From the NCBI RefSeq assembly GCF_008831285.2, contig NC_045146.1, positions 4,474,972-4,538,971 of the forward strand: a stretch of 64,000 bases of DNA. Reading direction: 5' to 3'. Made by a program: the position numbers and the translations under genes. This document shows, one piece after another, positions 23,308-35,300 of the stretch. The first letter of the stretch is position 1, and each line of letters starts with the position of its first letter. The notes under the pieces are model-generated. The model was not told the origin of the DNA and ran no database searches. It saw nothing but the letters and a program-made list of their open reading frames with translations. Origin of the DNA: Nymphaea colorata. Lineage: Eukaryota; Streptophyta; Magnoliopsida; Nymphaeales; Nymphaeaceae.

Positions 23308-23600
23308 GCTGTTTGGCAATTGTAAGAACTGTTTGAACCAAAAATTGGGCCATATGGATCTGTCCCGGTCTTTGGGGCAGATTTATGTAACAACTACAAA
23401 TTGTTTTCATTGTCAAACAGCCCTTAGAAGATTTTTTGGCACCAGTAACAATTTGTTAATATCGAATGAATCTGCCTTAAAAAATGGAATAGATTTATGG
23501 AACTCTGTAACATAGAGTTCTATGAATCTACTCCAAATTTTGGAGCAAAATTCAATGGAAAGTAACAACCTATTATAAGTGTCAAACGGCCTTTTAGAGA
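23308..23600. mobile_element. Possible MITE-like element with imperfect inverted ends
   Basis: The left end CTGTTTGGCAATTGTAAGAAC and the right end, read on the other strand, GCCGTTTGACACTTATAATA share a GYCGTTTGRCA-like core in inverted orientation about 290 bases apart. A third copy of the core (GTCAAACAGCCC) is at about 23,415, in the interior. No target duplication is evident, so the call is tentative. Confidence 0.25.
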
Positions 23601-25350
23601 CTTCTAGTGCTCTCAAACCTCAAACCCCTTGTATATGTGTCTTCTCCCGTCCGAAAGAATAACACAATAGGTGAGGAATAACATTGAGCAAAAGTGGAGA
23701 GAAGAGGCATAGAGATCACCCATATGTGTTCCAAGGTGTTGGAGGGAGAATACCCAAACATTTTCCTTGATATGATGAAAAGAGTTAGGGGAGAACAACA
23801 TCACAAAAAAAACATCCCTCAAATTCTAGGGATGATTTCTAAGGATTATTTTCTCTTATGCTTCCATGCCTATATGAGAGAAAATTTGGTTGGAGCTGCC
23901 TATTTAAAATCTCTCATATTTTCCATGGCAATAACAAGAACCTCAGAAAATCTTTACATATGCACAATTGCATATATCAAACAGTCCCCCATTGAGCCTT
24001 GTTGCAATTATTAAAATTTAGGTTGCCTTCAGGTGACACTTCAAAAATAATGTTAAAACAGGTTTCTAATAGGTTAGCTTTTAACAAGTGTTAACCTGGT
24101 TTATGTGTTTAGGTGACGAGGCAACATTTTTTGTGTTATCCGCTGCATTTTGAACATGCCATAAATGCAGTCTCAAACATCACCCAAACATGCCTTAAAT
24201 GCTATTTTGGAGGCAAAATGACATTTTTCCTCCAATATTATGGTTAAATGTGTTATGCAAGTACACCATTGGATGGATTTGGATCTTGGAAATATTATAC
24301 AGGTTTAATCAGGTCCAGGATCCAACTTAACATAGCCTAAAGTAGGCCTAGAATGTTTACACCGTCTAGTTCTCCCATCACAAAGTTTAACATCCGACTG
24401 TTTTTTGGGTGGATATTTTGACAAGTTTTGTGGATTGCAAACAAGTGTCTTTGTTTTGAAGAACTGTGAGTTATAGGATACAAACATTTAAGAACCTATT
24501 ATTTTGCAAAATTCTGGTAAGCTGGTTTGCAATGGTGGACTAAAAATGAAGATAATAAAAATATTAGCAAATACTTAAAGTCGCCCATTAACTGGGACTA
24601 ATAGTCACCCCATGGTGATTAGGATTGTCAAATTAATATAACCCCAAACATTTACTTTGTACTTCAAATCTCTCATAAACTTCATTCTTTGCAAACAACC
24701 TCTTGAACATCTTGGATGGTTGAAAGTAATGCAAGAAAAGTTTGATATCTTAAAACAAACCCAAACGTGGGAATTGGTTCCTAAATAATCAGTGGAAAAC
24801 ATATTTGATATGTTATAGGGCATCGAGTAACTCCTTAATCTTCCTTGGCACTGTTTGGACTTCAAATGCCTTTTGCTCTTTTCATCAATTTCCCACTACC
24901 TTCATGCATGATATTGGCTTGCTTGATCATCATCAAAACCATGAAAAATGTAAGAGTACCATCAATTCCATGGATCAAAACTCAACTCATTGGACCGATT
25001 GGTAGGCCCAATTTCTCTCCCCTCTTTAGTCCTCTTTAGTTTAAGATTGAGTCTTGTTTTGCTGAGTGATTCTAGTTATTTTTACATTTATTTGTGTTTA
25101 GGTTTATCTCAATTTCATTCGATTAGGATGAGTTTTTGCTGTTAATTGATGAATGTTTAGAGAGTAACCAAATATTAGAAATCAATTTAGATGGAATAGC
25201 TCTCATTAGCCAATTGGGAATAGGTTCACCTACAATACTTTGTTATTTCAACATGCACAAATGGTGTCCTTTGTATTATTTTTTGTTGAAGCTTTAATTT
25301 GCTGCATGATAATATATGTTTTCTCATGTTTTAAATAGAGATCAAATAAG
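23601..25350. other. Spacer without a recognised gene
   Basis: Short open frames occur on both strands, but none resembles a known family. The sequence is AT-rich single-copy-looking DNA or deeply decayed transposon. Confidence 0.4.
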
Positions 25351-26172
25351 CTTTTTGAATTTTGAAGTAAATAATGGTGCGTAGGTTGATTCTTAGGAGC
25401 CAGAGTGTAGAATATGCAATTTCTTTTCTTCAAAAATTTTTTCTTTGTAAAATGAATGACTTGTGTTTCTTAGCGTTGAAGTTCATAATTTACAAAGATA
25501 TGTTAATTGTTGTTTGCAAGTACTTTACTTTTGCATTCTTTTTTTTTTCTTTGTTCTTTGTTTGCTTAGCATTTAGGGAGTCATCTAATTTGTCTAGGAA
25601 GTATTCACCAACTCAGAGCTAGAAATCACCTCAATAGTAAGAGTTTAACTTGCATGATAGAAAGAGTTGTCTATTGTTAGTTTTACAACCTAGATAAGTG
25701 TCTAACTAAAATCTCGTTCATTGAGGGTTTTGATTAGTGTAGTAGTTAGTAGTTTAGATAGGTTTTTTTGAATTTTGAAGTAAAATAATTATACATAGGT
25801 TGTTTCTTGGAGCCACAATGTAGAGTAGTAATTTCTTTTCTTTAAATATATTTTTTTTTGTAAAATGAATGTAATGTGTCTCTTGGCATTGAAGTTCATA
25901 ATTTGGTATGTTAATGCTGTTTGAGCGTACTCCACTTCTGCATTCATTCTTTTCTCCTTTGTTTTTTGTTTACTTAGTATTTTAGGAGTCATTTAAATTA
26001 GTCTAGGAAGTATTCACCAACTCTGGGCTGGAGATTACCTTAGCAATAAAAGTTTAACCAACATGGTAGAAAAAGTTAGGTTTATTGTTAGTTTTACAAC
26101 CCATAGGAGTGTCTTACTAAAATCTCAATCGTAGGAGTGTTCTTTAGTGTGGTAGTTAGTAGTTTAGATTAG
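25351..26172. repeat. Tandem duplication, two units of about 413 bp
   Basis: The segment starting TTTTTGAATTTTGAAGTAAA at about 25,352 recurs at about 25,765. Both units then run through TAAAATGAATG, GAAGTTCATAATTT, GTCTAGGAAGTATTCACC, TTGTTAGTTTTACAACC and TAGTTAGTAGTTTAGAT in the same order. The second unit ends near 26,172. Several small indels and many substitutions separate them, so the duplication is not recent. No protein is encoded consistently in both. Confidence 0.8.
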
Positions 26173-26874
26173 TGGTAGCAAGAAGATTCAAACATGCATA
26201 ACATCCAATTGCATAAGAAAGAAAATTGCTACCACTACTTTACATTGTAAAGGGTAGAGAAAAAGCACCATTGTTCCTATTGGGTTAGGTCACCTCCATG
26301 TGGAGCACCTTGTCCAAGAGAAAGTGAAAAGTCACATTTTTACATGAACAGGGAAATTGAAAAGAAACAATTTATGAAAAATTGTGGTTGTCTTTGAAAA
26401 GTTAAAGGAAGACTTTGTAGAAGAAGGGGAAAAAATGGATTTAAGGCTTCTAGCTTACAACTCTTCTTCTTGTTCTTGAGACTTTTTTTTGGAGAAAAAG
26501 AGCAAAAGTGAGGGAGAAATTAGAAAGTTTGAGAGATAAAGGAAGTGTAAGATTGAGAGAGAGAGAGAGTAAGCTTCATTTCTTATTTTATTGTTTTTTC
26601 TCCTGTTCTTCCCACTGTTTTGTGAAGATTAGGTAGAAAAAAAGGGCTTTTATTATTGAAAGGTGGTCACTATTTTTTAGGTGATATTCTTCCATCTATC
26701 ACAGCAACCTCTCTATTTCCATTGTTATCTCTCTATTTTGATAATTCTTGGGCTTTTGAGTATGATGGCATTGTGTATGGAGATGTTGTAGCTATTCTTA
26801 TATTACATAGTAGATTGTTGCTGAGTTGTTATCAACCCCATAGTTTTCACCTCTTCTTTTGAGAGAGTTTTCCA

Positions 26875-27266
26875 TGTTAAAATTAGTCCCCTTTTCCTTT
26901 AATGATTGCTTTTGAATTGTTGCTTATTTCATTTTTGTAAGTGTGTGCATATATATATATATATAGAAGTTGTTGATTTTTCATCCAAGTTTGAATGGAG
27001 CAATCCATTGACTTCTCATAGGATACTCTCTGATGCATTGTATAGGGCGACCGTGATTGGATGAAGCTCAAGATGGCTAGAGAATTTCAGATCCTATATA
27101 TATAGTGGAATCCCTTGGATGATAAGGGTCTTATTTTGAAGCTTTGGTGGAAAATGTATCTTGTTTTATATGTTTAAGACATACAAGTGCTTGTATATAA
27201 GTTTTATGAGTCACACTAATCATTTATCAAGCATCAAAGCTTAGTTGGTGCTTGCTTTTTCCAACA
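26875..27266 (+). repeat. Probable 5' LTR of a plus-strand copia element
   Basis: The right end is well placed: CTTTTTCCAACA ends at 27,266 and, after TAAA, a tRNA-Met-type primer-binding sequence TGGTATTAGA follows at 27,271. A TATA-like run (CTATATATATAG) lies at about 27,098. The left end is set at TGTTAAAATTAG (26,875), which gives TG...CA ends, but this boundary is uncertain because no 3' LTR is left for comparison. Confidence 0.45.
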
Positions 27267-27270
27267 TAAA

Positions 27271-29345
27271 TGGTATTAGATATTGATTCAATGATGAATA
27301 TCAGTACAAGTCAGATGATTAATTTGAATGAAACAAATTATTATTTATGAAAGAACAAAATGAAGAACCTCTTATTTGTGAGTGCTGTACATAGTTTGGC
27401 ATTTGCCACTCAAAAGGTAAGTTTAAGAATGATGAAGAATGAGAGGTTGAGCATGAGTAAGTATATGACTTTGTTTGGTAACTTCTTGTTGAAAATGTCT
27501 ACAATATTAAACACATTATGGACCAAGTGTGAAAATTTGTACGCTTCAAAACCTAGCAACAAGAAATTGTATTTAATGAATGATGTAACTCAAGCATAAA
27601 GAATGAAGCTCTATTGCCGACCACTTGAATGAATTTTAATGGTTTCATAATCAATTGTTAGGCATTGGTGTTAAATTTGAAATTCAACTTGTAGGCTTTG
27701 GTTGTTTGTCACTCTATCAGATCCATTGGAGACATTTAAGATTTCACTCATCAACTCTAGTCCAACTGGTTTGTCTCTATAGAACTTGTTGAAGATAGTA
27801 TTTTAGATAAAGAGAGGAGAAGAAAATCTCAAAATTGTTCTTCACAGCCAAAGGTGTTTGTCATTAAAAATGGTGGGAGAAGTAAAATCAAGGGTGAGAA
27901 AGGTACAAATAAGAGCCAAAGCAAATTAAGGCCGGGACATAAGAATATGAAATGTTAACATTGTGGGAAAAAGAAGTACATTAATCAGGAAGTATTGCTT
28001 TTAATTGAAGAAAAAAAAAAATAATGAACACAAGAAAAGGAGACTAAAGGTAATGGTGAATGGGTTGCAATGATTATGTGAAATGATCGGGTTGTTTGTG
28101 ATAAAGATATTTTAAACTTGATAAGTCATAATATGAGTTAGGTGATCGACAGTGGTGCCTCTTTCCATATCATGCTAAATCAAATTTTTTTTGTTACTTA
28201 TACTTCTAGTGATTTTGGAGTGTTAAAAATGGACTATGATAGTACATCACATGTTGTTGGCTTTGCTAATGTAATTTATTTACCAACAATATTATTGTGT
28301 TGAAGCTCAAGGATGTCAAACATGTCAAAAACATTTATTTGAATTTAATTTCAATTGAGAAGCTTGATGATAATGGTTTAAGCTGGAGTCAAAGACACAC
28401 AAATATATCTTTTTTCGAATATGCCTAATATGGGTTTGGGTATAGATTTTACTATTCTATTGAGAAAAAACTTATTAGAAGGAAAAAATGTAGTTATGTT
28501 GGGGATTAGATGATTGAAGATATCAATAATGTGATTATTGAATTATTTAAGTGAAAGGACAAGTTAATTCATTTGTCTTCTTTTCCAAGTTTAATTGAAG
28601 TAGAAGGTGACACATATAAGGACGTTGAATATTCACAAACTAATGTTGATAGGTCAGATATGTTACATAGTGATGATTTCAAATAGTATGAAATGATTTT
28701 TCTCTAAATGTAGAGTCATTTCTTAGATCCACTAAAATTTAAAAAAAGTCATCCACTTGGTATCCTACATAGGACAATATTTTATCAATGGATGGTAGAG
28801 AAAGTGAAAGCTATGAAGAAACTATGTAGGATGTGTAGAAAGAGAAGTAAATTGAAGCCATAAGATATAAGATGCAATGTTTAAATGATAACCACACATT
28901 CGAACATGTTCAGTTACCTAAAAGTAAAAAATTGAAAAGTTAAAGAGTTTTTAAAGTGAAACATAATGAAAACAATTCACACTCAAAACACAAAACTAAG
29001 TGTTTGTAAAATGCTTTACTCATAAGAAACGTGTTGATTTTGAAGAAATATTTTTGCGAGTTGTTAAAATATCTTCCATTAAAGTTACCTTGAGTTTGAC
29101 AACAAATTTTAATTCAAAAGTTAAGCAGATAGATGTGAAGACCACTTCTTTTCATGGTGACCTTAAAAGAACAAATGTATGTGATGAAATTTGAAGGGTT
29201 TTGTCTACAGGGTGATAAATCGATTGTATGGTTTAGATCAAGCTTCAAGATAGTAGTAGGAGAAATTTGATTATTTTTTGGGGAGCATGACTATGAAAAG
29301 GTTATTTCAAATCATTGTATTTTTGTTATGGGTAATGTAGAGATG
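27271..29345 (+). pseudogene. Ty1/copia polyprotein remnant (gag, protease, partial RT)
   Basis: A primer-binding site at 27,271 is followed by gag, whose usual 'YxxWKxxMKNLL' motif reads as KNKMKNLLFVSAVHSLAFAT at about 27,350-27,415, then LWTKCENLYAS. A decayed Cys-His zinc knuckle is near 27,950 and the protease motif VIDSGASFHIM near 28,145. The block normally holding the rest of integrase is missing. Sequence resumes at the linker before RT (RSTRI, TWYPT, near 28,725) and the RT start (GVDFEEIF near 29,033, QIDVKTTSFHGDL near 29,120). It ends soon after the motif corresponding to 'SDHCVF' near 29,320. Stops and frameshifts are frequent. RT catalytic residues, RNase H and the 3' LTR are absent. 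Confidence 0.8.
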
Positions 29346-29450
29346 AGATGATAAAGAGGTGAGTTGCAAAAGTTTAGTTTATGTGTGTGTTTAACATTCA
29401 ATTAGTTGTGTAAACAAAATTATTTGGAGGACAAAAAGACATTTTTTTTG

Positions 29451-29451
<1 letters not shown>

Positions 29452-29491
<40 letters not shown>
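29452..29491. repeat. (TA)n microsatellite
   Basis: About 40 bases of pure TA dinucleotide just downstream of the copia remnant. Confidence 0.95.
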
Positions 29492-29494
<3 letters not shown>

Positions 29495-29543
29495 TGTTGT
29501 TAAAAGTATAATCTTTAGTGAAAGGTCCTTTATGGCTTTCTTT

Positions 29544-29815
29544 GAACATTAACATTGACATGTAGCATGTGTCCTTAAATGGTCATTAGTGGTGCTGTCT
29601 ATTTGTCATAAACTATGGATAATAGTATATTAACGAGTGTCACTAATACTTTTCAATAACATTTATTCCTTGCCATAGAGAACATTAACAATGACATGTA
29701 GCATGTGTCCTTAAATGGTCATTAGTGGTGCTGTCTATTTGTCATAAACTATGGATAATAATATATTAATGAGTGTCACTAATACTTTTCAATAACATTT
29801 ATTCCTTGCCATAGA
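29544..29815. repeat. Two tandem units of 136 bp
   Basis: The unit starting GAACATTAACATTGACATG at 29,544 repeats from 29,680. The two copies differ at three positions that I can find, so this duplication is recent relative to the surrounding decay. The units contain GTGTCACTAATA and GGTCATTAGTGGTGCTGTC, reminiscent of subterminal repeats of plant CACTA transposons. Related degenerate motifs (TGACACTCGAG, CAGTGACA) continue to about 30,110. Confidence 0.9.
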
Positions 29816-30500
29816 GAGCCATTTAGTGATGTTTTCTCTTTGCCATGGCAAACAAATCATGGCATTTTAGAAACATTGTTGAAACCATTACAGTAACATG
29901 TATTGGCATCCATAGAAAATCTACAATGACACTCGAGTATTACTAATAGTTTTTAATTGGTACATTGTTTTTGCCATAGAAGATCCACATATGTGACAAT
30001 GCAGCTAATGCCACTGAAGGAAATCATTGACTCTACTTTCAGTACTATTTTCAGTGACACATTATTTGCCTTACTAAATGTTTTCAGTGACATTTGATGA
30101 GCACCATTAAAGATCAGTATTCTTGCAATGTTATTATTAGTAATTGAAATATGATTTCTTGCTAAAATTATTGTGAATATTATAAAGTTTTAAATGAGTG
30201 AATGATTTTCCTAAGATTATAAAGTAATTATTGAAAATGCACCATGGTAAGGAGTATTTCGTAAAGTATATGCAACGGGACCCATGGGAGAACATTCCTA
30301 AAAGAAGAAGCCCAGTCAAGGAATTTTGGTGAAGAGCATTGAACAAAAACTTTGCAAGGAAATTTACCTAATGTTTAGATTAACTGGGGATCTGAAGTTA
30401 ATGAAAGGTTAAATTCTCCCAATTACTTTTGGCTTTTTATCGGTCTGTGTGTGTCTTTCGTTGAATTCAAATGGTTCATATGCCTCATATCATTTGAATT

Positions 30501-30538
<38 letters not shown>

Positions 30539-32304
30539 CGCTTCCTCCATGCTTCTTTGTTCTTTTACATCTTTTTTATATTTATTCATCCTTTCCCATT
30601 TTCATGCTGGGAAGTTGGAATTTGGCTTGAACCTACTCAAAGTTATGTGGTTAATCGAGGATGGTTTGTTTAAGTAATTCTATTCCAGGTCCTACTCTGA
30701 GTAAATGGGTCGGGTAGTTGTAAATAATGAGTTCTAGCAAATAGTAGTTTGTTCCTCAGAATGAATGAGGACTGTTTATGACCAGACAGTGCTGGTGCTG
30801 TTTTATTAGCTACTACTGTGGTAATGACTTATTTTTTCCCTTTTAAATATAGTGCAATGTCATTCATGAAAAACAAATAGGCCGATACTTGTAGTGTGTC
30901 TTTTGTTCGTTATTGAAAATTTAAATGCGTTCGAAACCCCGTTTTTTATACATATTAAGAGTGCCACCTCATTTTTTAATTAATATTTAAGGGGAGCTTT
31001 AATCACGGCATTATTGGTATGTGTGCATGTTGGCACGGTGGGCTTAGTGTGATGGCTTGGGCATATGTATCGATACATGGTCCAATCTAACGTGTTATGC
31101 ATAGAGTTCACTTGAATATTTTATGAATCAGTACATATTTTAGATATATTCAGTAGGCATGACGCATATTTAGCACTTTTATCTTGTCAAAAGTAAATAA
31201 CTTTTAAGTTCATAAAAACTACCTGAAGTAATTTTGTGCTTACTTTAGCACAGGTTTGTATGTTGACTAGTGTTGGGAAAAGAAGAATGAACCTACCAAA
31301 CCTTATTTTAGACCCAATATTGTCTAAGCAATATTGCTGGCAGTAGAGCAAACTATGAGGGTCACTCACCATAAATTTTAGGGACATTTTATATATTATA
31401 ATATGTAAAATTTTGGGTCAACGAATATCTAAATAAGAGACTTTTATTGGACTGCGTAGGCAATTCATCTGGCTCCGCCCCCTCATTGCTGGGAGATTTA
31501 TCAGTTAAAAGATAAGAGTCGGACACTAAAGCTGGTAGATAAGGTGATTATTTATTTAGTGTTACCAGAACTGACTAGAGTGTAGGCCTCCTTATGTATG
31601 AGGGCCGGCAACTAGATCTGGATCAGATCTGATTGAAAGGGCAAGAATGTTTTTGTTGATGATTTTCACAACATGCTGATATTCATAATTTGGACCTAAT
31701 CAATTGGTTTATGCAGGATGACAGGAATCAATTAGGCCTATGTAAAGAACTGATCTTCTACTTGTTTAATACTTGCTTGTGATTCTATTTCCTAGTATAA
31801 AACAAAATCATGAAAAAGTTTGCTTTTTGCCACCAACATTTTAGACTAATACACAAAGGTAATAGATTTTTATGAGGCTGAAGAACCATACTGTACTTTA
31901 TAATTATGGCTGGCCAATTCTTGTATTTGCTTAATTGCCATTATATGAGCAGTCGCAGAGATACATATAGAGTGGTATGGGGAGTTGCCCACACCAGCCT
32001 CACAATTTTCCTTTATTTTCATATGGGTTCCGTTCATTTTTTTTTGCTTATTTCTATACATTAGTTCTCCCCTTAAAGTATGATAACTCTTGAAATAGTC
32101 CCTCAACCCAAAACTTCAGGCTCTACCATCATATATGGGTTTCTACACGTATCATATCTAGGCCTCATGCCTAGCTGACTCAGCCAAGTATGATGCATGA
32201 ATTATTTATATATATCGATGCACAGAAAGTCATGAACACATGCATGTTTATTGATGTTTATGGACATGAAAATCAAAATATAAGTGCCATTGCCAAATGG
32301 TTGA
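29816..32304. other. Spacer without a recognised gene
   Basis: It holds a GA microsatellite at 30,502-30,536 and otherwise AT-rich DNA. No coding sequence, tRNA or transposon domain is recognised. Confidence 0.5.
30502..30536. repeat. (GA)n microsatellite
   Basis: About 35 bases of pure GA repeat. Confidence 0.95.
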
Positions 32305-35300
32305 TGTTGACCATGAAAAATTTCACAATCTTGCATGTCATAACAGTCTACATGGGATCAAAGAAGAAAATCAAACATTAACATATTCTCATTGCAGGAA
32401 TCCACGAGAGATAGGACTCATCGGTATGAGATCTGACCGTCTTGCCACTTTTAACCTGGGTAATCAAACATTGACATACCGTAAGTATTTACGGTCCCAA
32501 AATATAATTGTCATCAAACTCAAATGCAAAATGGAAGAGTATTAGAAAAAAAGGTGGATCATAAGAAATTAGAGAGCATGAGCTGGAGAATGTTGAATCC
32601 AGTGACAGTTCATGAACCTAATAATCATAAACCCATGCAAAGGGGTAATTCTTGGGTCAAATATTAATGCATGCAAAATTAGATTTAATACATACTTGAG
32701 ATCTGGTTTCTAAGTTTGGGATGTAGACCTAGGGAGATCTAGATTCAAGATGCAAATGCTACTTCACTAAGGATGATCCAATCGTTCAATGATCAACCAG
32801 ATACTTGGTTTACACTTGGGGATCATTCTAAGGGGGTTTAACTTCAAAACTAAGAGTTAATTGAAAGCTATAGATCCGATTCATAAAAGATTATGACCCA
32901 AAGTTTGTGATCCAAAACCAAAATTTTTTTAGTGATATGCTTTTAAGGATTTTAGGATTTTAGGATCTAAGGTTTGGAATAAGGGTTTGAGCTTTTGATC
33001 CAAATTGTTTGAGATCCAAATCCAAAAATGTTGATAGGAAGTCTAAGACTAGAATCCAATTCTCATAAGCCAGGATTCAACAATCTAATTCCTTTGATCC
33101 AATCATATTCAAATCTAGTTCTATGTTTGACCTCAAATTCAATATTTAATTCATTTTGGATGCAATTCCTCCAAGTTCCACACGTTCATCCTCACTAGGT
33201 TTGGGTTTAACCTGACTAAGGTTCTGTTTGTAACCTAGTTAGGGTTTACGTGCAATCTAACTAGGGTTTAGGTTTGACCTAACTAGAGTTTTGTTGTAGG
33301 TTAGGTCTGGATACATGGTTGTGGACTCAATATCAAGTATTCGTTGAGATATTCAGAGAAGACTAAGGATTGGATCTCAATCATGGATGAGTATAAATGT
33401 TTATAAAAACCAGTTGTGGATTGGGCAATTTAAATATGTGCATTTGAAAATTATGATTTTGAAAACTGTATTTTCATATAATCAACATATGTCAGGTATA
33501 TACCTGAGATGTTGCTGCACATATATAGTTGATATTCTCAATTTGAATGAATGCACACAGTTAAGCACATTAACAAAAATAAAACAAAGCAAAATGGAAA
33601 TATGTGCATGAATGACAAGGTATTTTGAAATGATATGAAATTCAACTTGAAATTAAGGTTTTTACTTGATAAATCAAGCTTAATGAGAAGGACCTATTGT
33701 CACAAACTCATTCAAAACCCTAAATTCATTTATTAAAGTTCAAATGCAATATCTTTAAAATGATGCACATTTAACAAGGCATGAATACGATTAATCAAAT
33801 AGACACATTCTAAAACCCTAAAATGGCAGTTCACATGATTATCACATTAATTTGGGGTTTTACCATGAAGGAAAATAGAAAAAACTGATTAAAAATCTAA
33901 AAATCGGATGAAGAATCACTAACTAGGTGAAAAGCAGAAATTTGGTTGTCTTAGAAAACTATAACTTATTCTCTGCAACTAAGTTGATTGATCATGAAAA
34001 GTAGGCTAATGATCTTCAAACTTCACTAGATTTTGGGTAGAGAATCTTCACATATCAGATAATTAGATCCCAATGATAAATCTGGAAAATCTATTTTCTA
34101 CAAAAAGATATTAAGCAATAAATTGGTGCAGAAAACAGAGTAGGAAACAATTTTACTGTTAAAACTTTTGCACAACTCAAGACAAATCAAAACAACTTGG
34201 ATCGACTTAATATTTGACTATAGATTTTTTCGTGCAATAGAGAATCAACAGAACTTTATAGATTCAAAAAAGAATAAAAAAATGAAGAAGTTATTTATCT
34301 GCAAAGTTGTTGTAGAAACAACAACTTGCTGATAGATTCTGAAATTTGACTAAGTACCAAAAAACAGTAAAACATCTACACAACTCATGTTGCATGAGTG
34401 CAATGTAATGATATTCAATGATCACAAAACTTGGTAGATTCACCCTCTTTATATCAATCTTTCAATCGTAATTGAAATGGTTGTAAAAGCTTTTGTGGAT
34501 AAAAAGATACAAACTAGAAAACCTAGGTTGTTTAACAGATTTATGCATAAGAATAGAAAATAGAAAAGTAAAAAATAATTTAAGTTGCAAATTTTGCCAA
34601 TATGAGGGATATGTTAAATCTGCATGAATTAACATGAAATTAGATGTGCATCATTTTTACATATCAGAGAATCTATGGATACTTAAATCACTAGAAAATA
34701 CCCACAAATGAGAGAACTATGCGTCGAACAAGTTGGTGCAACAAACAAAAAACATGAATTTTGCAGATGCTATGATAGTTTTTGCACTAGTTTTTTGGAA
34801 GTAGGGTTAGAAAGCTCATCTTAATCTAAAATTTGGTATGTAGGTTCTCTACATATTAGAGAATTTATATACACTTACACATTCAAAAAAGAATTCCAAA
34901 TAATATCGTGAAAATGACAAAGTTACTAAAATTTTTTTTTTTTTTTGCAGTGAACCATGCAAACACCTAAACTTATGGTCATATTTAGAAGGGGTAGAAA
35001 AATCGGTTTTGGTTAAACATTTGTAGACAGACAGACGACATGACAGAAAATTATAGAACTTGAAAGCACTTGAAAAGAACAAATATAGAGAAAATAATAT
35101 GTGTGCAAAATCAAGCAAAAACTTTGTTTCATGGAGAGTTCTGTAAAAAGTTGCAGAAAGTGGGTCTGATAAAAATAAATTGGAGGGTTAAATCATTTTA
35201 TTACATGAATTTTAGGTGAAGAAAGTAGACACATACAGTAAACTCTTGGTTTTTACAGAACGTAAATTAGATCAATGGTTGCGAGAACTAAATTAATATA

